Shown here piece by piece: positions 57,511 to 64,000 of a stretch of DNA of 64,000 nt. The stretch is taken from positions 18,061,165 through 18,125,164 of the forward strand of contig NC_079900.1 in NCBI RefSeq assembly GCF_024868665.1, given 5' to 3'. The stretch's first letter is position 1. Each line of letters begins with the position of its first letter. The translations under genes and the position numbers were made by a program. Source of the stretch: Triplophysa rosa (taxonomy: Eukaryota > Chordata > Actinopteri > Cypriniformes > Nemacheilidae). The notes beneath the pieces were generated by a model, which worked only from the letters and a program-made list of their open reading frames with translations, searched no databases and was not told the origin of the DNA.

Positions 57511-60500
57511 ATGATAGCGTTTCCTCAAAATGATTTAACGGGTTATGATTTCTTCACATCTGTTGCCCCTAATGTAGCGATGCCACTGTAGAACGCATTC
57601 ATATTCATTTTAAAAAGGGTTTTAGATGTGAATCTTGAATGTTTTTTTCTGTTTATTTCGTATATCTGCTTTAAATGATCGTTTTCCTCTTTGGATCTAT
57701 TAATATAGAGCTGTTAAATGCAGCGCACAGTGAGAGACTGTCTCATCTCAACTCAAACCACAAAGGAGACGACAATAAATTAACTTTGACTTGACTTTTT
57801 CTAGAAGCGTTGAATTAAGGTCTTAAATTACTTAAACTACAACTGACTCAAACTAGACAGGAGAGCGAGTGTTGTAACGCATTTTGTTTCCAGGTCTGTA
57901 GCTCCATGTACTATGTATCTCAGACCATGATGTAATATTTACATTTTTCTCTGCTAAAATAATTTTAAACGCTACTACTAGTTCTTAGACAAAATACAAA
58001 ACGTGCAGTTATTACTTACTTCCACTGGTAACCGGTTGGCATCAGTGTTAATAGAAATATGTTTTAAACATATGTTGTATGTTATACGTTTTTGATATGC
58101 ATAGTCATGAACGAGAAAATAGAACAGACTGCTGTATATGACCTATATTCAGGCTAAAAACAATTGGTGGGGGTGAAAACCTTCCTGTTATTCACCGCAG
58201 TGTGAAGAGACAAGTTAATATGTGCGTGATTCATTTCATTCCTACGGGGAGGCCTGTCACCACCTGTCAACATATCCCGTCACCTCTGTTATTCCTCATC
58301 CTCCCTCAATATTCTCGTTTTTGGCTCGCTTTGACTTATGTGGAGCTTGAGTTAGCGAGAGCTTTTACTCATGATCCATATCTTCAAATGAGTGACTAAA
58401 TACAGATGTGTAGCCTTCCTTGCAGCTCTCTTTGGTCTACATTCAAAATGGATGACTTCTACACCAACGAGAGCTTCCACCAGGATTCTTACTCTTGGCT
58501 TTTAGATAAACCTCACCAAACACTGTGGCCTCTCTTGCAGAAGAGTTTATGGGGCTCCAGCCTTTGAGAGCTTCAGCAACACAGCTACATTTATATTTCA
58601 GCGACTATTTATGAATAATGCACAAAAAAAAACAGTATGAAGGAATTGTATGATGCTTTTTTGGTTGGGTCTGCCTCAACACGTCCTATCTTCAGACCCG
58701 CTTGGTCTAGTTTAGCTTGAGGAACGTGCTGATGTGAACAAATATTGACTTTATCCCTCTTATGTGGGGTGAGGTGGTGATCGAGGTTTAGCCCTCTTGA
58801 CATATTGATCTATCCTAACATCTCTCATATTTGCATGGAAACCTGGGTATATCAAACTAATATCAAAGACCATTAGACTGAAGCTGTGTTTGACCTAACT
58901 ATCTACGTAAAAAAGACCAATACAATATTAGTACTGTACAACTACTATTTTTGTATTAAGACGTGGGTATACGGTAAATGGACAAGACTCTGGAAAATGT
59001 ATTGCTATATGATTTAGTGATAGTTATTAAACGGTTAGTTCCAGTCATCGATCCTAATTCTCATTTGTCAACAGCATTTTGCATTGATTTCTTTGTTGCA
59101 AACAGTATAACAGTATAGTCTTGTATACACATACCAAACAGGCAAGCTTTGCCACTATTGGTCACATTTTTAGATTGGAGGACTAAATTCAGTGCTGTTG
59201 GAATAATTGCAGGCAAGTTTGGCTCCATGGCATTTTGGGCCTAACATTATAACAAGTGAATTGACATTTCCAGGCAATATACAGGACCTAATGCACTTAA
59301 AATCAATGTTTGGACCATAGGGTACAGTTTTTAATAGACACTACAAAGTCTGTGCGCCTTTTAGGTGTAACTTTATTTTGCAGAGATATGCAGTACTAAA
59401 GAATGGAAGCCAATGCACATTCTGTATTAACATATTTAAACATATAGTGATTTTCATGGAGGGATGTGGGCTGTGAACGTTCCTTTAGTATATTTTCTGC
59501 AAAATAACGTTTAGAATAAAGCCCAAAACCAAGAGCTTGTTTAAATGTGCAATGCACAATGTGCAGTCTTTCTGTTGTTGAGTCTTTGTGTTTTCTTGAT
59601 AAAACATACTAGCACCAAACAGTGTCTTTATTATGAAATTTTAATATCAATTTTAGTCTTAAAGTAATGTAAAAGCAGTGTGGTGGACATTTAATGGTGC
59701 TGTATGGAAAAATTAAAGTCTGTATTGATGTTTATGATGGCTTAGTGTACAGAAATATGTCTAATTATTACAGAAAAGCATTTGATTCTTTAAAATCTGA
59801 TCAATGACCTTATGACTGCGAGCAATGTATTTAAATTATAACTGGGGGAGAAACACCAACTTGCTGAAAACAATTTGTTAATGCCAAACTCGGCCTAGTG
59901 ATTAATGATGTAACAGTATGAGTCTCTGGTAAACACAAACTATGAAAGAGAGAGCGAGAGAGAGAGATTGTTATTATTGCTTCTCTTCTGTTACTATGGT
60001 CATCAAATTTTCATGCACCCCTAAGGTTTGCTCAAGGTTTTTTGAAACTTCAGAATTTAGAATTCAGAAGAAGTACACATTTTGATGCCTGTGACTCTCA
60101 TTTTCAATAGAAGAAGACATTGGAGTGAATGGATTGAAGGATTTTTAGGGGTTTCTTCTGCATGTCAAACTCATGATCTCTGGTGATTTCCTCGGCAGAC
60201 TGTTTCCATTGCAATTAAGTGATAAGAGCCGTTCCAGACCATCCACATACCACGCTGGAATTCTCTGAATTCATGAATTTAACATGGCGGTCTCGAAACA
60301 CAGCAGACAACAGTATTCTTTTGCTAGACTCACTCTTTTCAAGTGAACGCATCTCGTATTCCGTTTGAGAGACATCTGTTTGCTCAAAACAAACAGACAT
60401 GGGCACATCCTGACAGCCGCTGCAAACTCTCACCCTGAGGCGGACGTGAATTTGAAACATTAGAGTAATTGAGAGAATAACAGTAATGCGCTGCTCTGAA

Positions 60501-60879
60501 AACACGTTACTTCCACAAATACTAATGTGGCTCAAATTAACAGAATCTACCAGAGATAATCGGTCAGGTTTTCTAGCTCAAGGACCAATGGACTGCCTCA
60601 CAAAACAAAAAATAGATACTTGAAATAAAATAAAATAAAACGACACAGATTTTCCCATGTTTGCAAATGTCATTGGATTGAATTGCGTTTATATATCACA
60701 ATACTTTTGAATGGATGGTAGAACCCGGCAAACCCATAACAATTTTGTGCTTGTCTTTTTCAGAGTTATTTGCACCATGACAAATTGTTGCAAACGTCAG
60801 CATAAAGATTCTATAATAGACGTCTTGGAACTCTTAAAAAGAATCTCACAGAGCTTCATTAATAGGAAGAGAGATTATT
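57511..60879. other. about 3.4 kb unrecognised DNA
   Basis: No splice-flanked open frame or nameable repeat. A GAGAGA tract lies at 59946-59967. The 106-codon minus frame 60215-60535 has no known similarity. Confidence 0.45.
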
Positions 60880-61244
60880 TTAAAGGTCCAGTGTTTGACA
60901 TTTAGCGGCATCTAGTGGTGAGGTTATGAATTGCAACCAACGGCTCACTCCACTGCTCACCCCTCCCTTTCGAAGCACTACGGTGGCTGACACAGCATTA
61001 AGATGTCATCACGTTTTCACTTCTTTGTCGAAGGAGATAGCGTATTTATGAAACGTGTTCTGTAGAGCAGTTTTAGAGCTACTGTAGAAACAACATGGTG
61101 AATTCCATGTAAGGGGACCTGTGGTGTATGTAGATAGAAATAGCTCATTCTAAGATGATAAAAACACAACGCTTCATTATGTAAGGTCTTTATACACCAT
61201 TTCTGTCATTAGACCATCCAAAAAATTACATACAGCACCTTTAA
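60880..61244 (+). mobile_element. TTAA MITE family A, complete copy
   Basis: 365 bp between TTAA at 60880-60883 and 61241-61244, with TTAAAGGTCCAGTGT and GCACCTTTAA ends. It lacks about 25 bp near 61198 relative to the 3020 copy. Confidence 0.8.
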
Positions 61245-62792
61245 GGAGAGATTCAAACACAAATGTTGAAATGATCAAAACTTGTACAGGTATCAGCTGT
61301 CATTTTTTAGAATGCATTCTTAACAAAAACTGTAGCATCGTTTCCTTATGATAAGACCAAAAAAGCTGTTATATTTTGCTTTCTTTGGTTATGTCTTATC
61401 TCGCCTAGAGCAACAAGTGAACCAGAACAGCCACTGGTGCCCCTTCAAAACAAACAGGTGCACGATGCCTCGGGTAACATGGCAAGTTCTTACAGCTTGA
61501 ATATGAAGAGAGAAGGTTGTTAAGTTGTTAAAATAGTTATGCTGAAAGAAATCTGTGTCTTGGAACAACAATCTATAGCTCTGTAGCTAAGCTCCATAAG
61601 CGTTTTTATCATTTCACCCATACTGTATGTGTTCCTGCTTCATCGCAGACAAAATCAATATACCACCTCATTAAATGTCTTTACAGAGACTCAAGACTCA
61701 AGGACATTCAAGATAAGATCTATAGGATTAAAAGAAAGCACGAAGCTCTATAATGTCCATAGGAAAAAATATGAAAAGAAAATTAAATTAAAGCGTATAG
61801 AGACAAGGCTGAAAGCATGTGTGGTGAAAACACAGAGCAGGTCCATTAAAATAAAGGTTTCTTCTCTGTGAAAAAAAGGAAATCGCTCTTCTAACATCTC
61901 GAACCAACTGAATGAAAAGCTGATCCGATGTTATACAAGAGCATGTAAACCTCTATTCATCAACTTATTAAAATTCCTCCTTTGAGTGCAGGCAAACATA
62001 TCAATCAGAGGCATCGTCTCTTTGTCTTGCATCATTTATGTGATGCCGGGGCAAGATACAACAGTGATACACAGCCTATTGGCAAGGATCTGTGCCGTGT
62101 TTTGAGCAGTACTGTGGATTTCTTGCCTATTTAATCAGGGTGGGAAAGTTTCTGCTCCAGAGGTGGAATATATTTGCATAAAGAAACTTCCAGCGTGACC
62201 AGACTCTCCTGTAGCAGACTGTTCTGACACTGAACCGCAGCACCAGCACCAATGTAATATTCCCTACTTTGGTTTACTTAGTTCACACATGCATTCGTGT
62301 TCTACATTTTGGTTGTTCATGGAGGCATTAATAGAGACATTGTACACTCTAAAAAAAATCCAGGGGCTATTTAAAAATAAAAAAGCTCTGTTAACTTGAC
62401 AAAATCTTTTAAAATTATTTAAGTGATTTTTTGAGTGGTACATATAAAAAATGATTAAAAATACAATAGTTAATTTCTCTACCATTTACATGTATCATTT
62501 AATGAAAATAACATTTTATATTATTATAAAACAATTATTTAATTAACAAATTATATTTTGGGGGAATTCTAATAGAAATATTTGAGTTACTCAGATTAAC
62601 TTAAGCTTTTTACTTAAATTTACTTAATTTAAACAGTATATTTAACTGATTCCATAGCTTTAAAATGTGCTAATTTGTAAATTGTTTCACCAAAATAGTT
62701 GAGTAATACACAGTTTTTGTTTAATCACAACTTTTTATAGGTGTAAACTAAAAGTATAATATTTTATTATAAATGTATGTGTATTGTTGTCA
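61245..62792. other. unrecognised AT-rich DNA
   Basis: No gene. TACACTCTAAAAAAAATCC at 62343 resembles the start of a small fish MITE, but the other end is unclear. Confidence 0.4.
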
Positions 62793-62940
62793 CGGTTCTG
62801 TTATGTTTATAGTTCTGGTTTTCGTGTCTGTTCATTCCTGTGTTAATTAGTCGTCATTAGTTCATCAGTTTCAACTGTGTTCCATTAGTTCATTAGTTTC
62901 CTTTGTTTGCCATCTTTATTTAAACCCTGTGTTTCCCTAA
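62790..62940 (+). mobile_element. LTR fragment (U3 part)
   Basis: TGTCACGGTTCTG start, then T-rich text with 'ccatctttatttaaaccc' as a possible TATA region. It breaks off after 'gtgtttccc'. It resembles the 5' half of a Gypsy LTR; no partner or duplication seen. Confidence 0.45.
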
Positions 62941-64000
62941 AATGGAACCGAGTCTGTTAACACATTAGATATAAAAACATTCTGAAATGATGAACTCCAA
63001 ACATGTATTATTTGGGATTGACAGCTTTGTTATTATATGTTTTTACTTTATGTTCCAGAATGACATTGTGATACTACACCAATTTGTGAATCTTTTTACA
63101 TCATATGACTGAAATCACTGAACCACTCCTTTAACTCTGCTAGCCATGGATTGTCACGTGTAGCGGGTATACAAGCGCATAACAATGGAGTACAATCCAA
63201 AAAGGTTATTTAATAAATCCACAAAGGCAATCAGGAACAGAACCACACGTAAAACAAAAACAGTAGCCGACAAAGAGCTGAGGATAATAAAGGGCCTATA
63301 CTTTACAGGTTTGGCAATTTGTGTGGATGATATTCGTACAGCAAATGAACACTCATCTTGCTCACAAAAAATCAGTTTTTTCAAACTGCATATAAAGAAA
63401 ATCTGGAATAATTTAAAAATGAAAACCACTTTCCTCACACTTCATGGATCTAATCTTACATGTATGACTTCACTGGAGGGTGATATTTCACTTGTGGCTG
63501 ATGAAAATTACATTTCACCTACAGTGCAAATTACTTCACCTTTGTGAAACACCCTGCTTGAGTTTGATTTACTATATACATTAATTATCAATAAAGAGGG
63601 ATGTAACAGCAAAAATATATCACGTTAAAACACATACTGTAAGATTCAGTTTGGTCTGTAATACCTATAATACCTAAACTGATTTAGTTAGGTCTATAAT
63701 ACCTACTCAACGCCATAGCAAAGTAAATGCAAATATAAAAAATAGTATGATAAATAATAAATTAGTAATTTCTGAAGTCTCCAAAAACCCTTTGAGGACA
63801 TTACACGGTGGCTGTAAACATAACATCAGGAAAAGTAACTGATTAAATATTAAAGTCACGCTTTAGGCGATTTAGAGTGGATGTTAACTGCATTTAACAT
63901 TTCGGATATCAGTCTTTATTTCAAGTTACACATACAACAATAGATGTTAATGCTATTTAATAATTGGGGCTTCTAAAATCATTTAAAAGGCATTATCCAC
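62941..64000. other. unrecognised DNA, possible second LTR piece
   Basis: 63152-63290 starts TGTCACGTGTAGCGG and on the minus strand would end with a polyadenylation-like ATTAAATAA and TGACA, as an LTR end might. The 120-codon frame 63185-63547 overlaps it and is probably chance. Confidence 0.3.

Noticed and set aside
58450..58566. ATG-started frame M-D-D-F-Y-T-N-E-S
   Set aside because: Short, ends within 40 codons, and no splice signal or family match supports it.
60215..60535. 106-codon minus frame considered as an exon
   Set aside because: No acceptor or donor at sensible places and no recognisable domain.
63185..63547. 120-codon open frame near the right edge
   Set aside because: No similarity I know, overlaps a possible LTR fragment, and an equally long antisense frame overlaps it.

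Overview
This window looks like intergenic or intronic DNA from a ray-finned fish, most likely a cypriniform (zebrafish/carp-like). It is AT-rich and has no long host open reading frame. It is packed with repeat families I recognise from teleosts: a Tc1-type transposon, TTAA-flanked MITEs, hAT-type elements with 8-bp target duplications, L2-like LINE tails, Ty3/Gypsy pieces and simple repeats. The species call is inference; the repeat structures (inverted ends, target-site duplications, motifs) are read directly. The only host-gene signal is one possible 92-bp minus-strand exon at 38253-38344, whose gene I could not identify.

Layout. 1-4469: mostly unrecognised AT-rich DNA with two TTAA-type MITEs. 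4470-13445 is repeated almost exactly at 13654-22639, with a 208-bp MITE-like insertion and the only 'n' of the window (13653) at the join. This is most simply two haplotypes placed end to end by the assembler. Each copy holds a TTAA element with a decayed THAP half-domain, several TTAA MITEs, a small hAT-type element with a perfect 8-bp target duplication, and a solo LTR with a 5-bp duplication. 22741-24117 is a TTAA-flanked element with perfect 18-bp ends, a frameshifted THAP exon and a 27-bp minisatellite of CCAAT boxes. 24130-26500 holds another TTAA MITE, then a MITE interrupted by a dead Tc1 element.

26501-35726 has a 937-bp TTAA element, a GC-rich block with a diverged tandem duplication and a splice-donor-like site, and a three-level nest (LINE, then an 8-bp-TSD element, then a TA-flanked element). 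It also has a perfect 36-bp inverted repeat 2.2 kb apart and a 136-bp palindrome. 35827-37688 is one reverse-orientation MITE broken by a 75-bp hAT-type element and by a 1.5-kb TA-flanked element that itself carries three further repeats. 38253-45077 has the possible exon, a MITE and a 1.7-kb hAT-type element without a transposase ORF.

45078-52492 has a palindromic LTR-derived insertion (46615-47088) and a minus-strand Ty3/Gypsy relic (48586-52492). The relic has lost most of its integrase region and is split by an L2-like LINE. 52493-64000 is mainly unrecognised sequence with further MITEs and LTR fragments. No working operon, host gene or RNA gene is visible. The main biology is the layered history of transposons, above all the TTAA-targeting families and their THAP-domain remnants.
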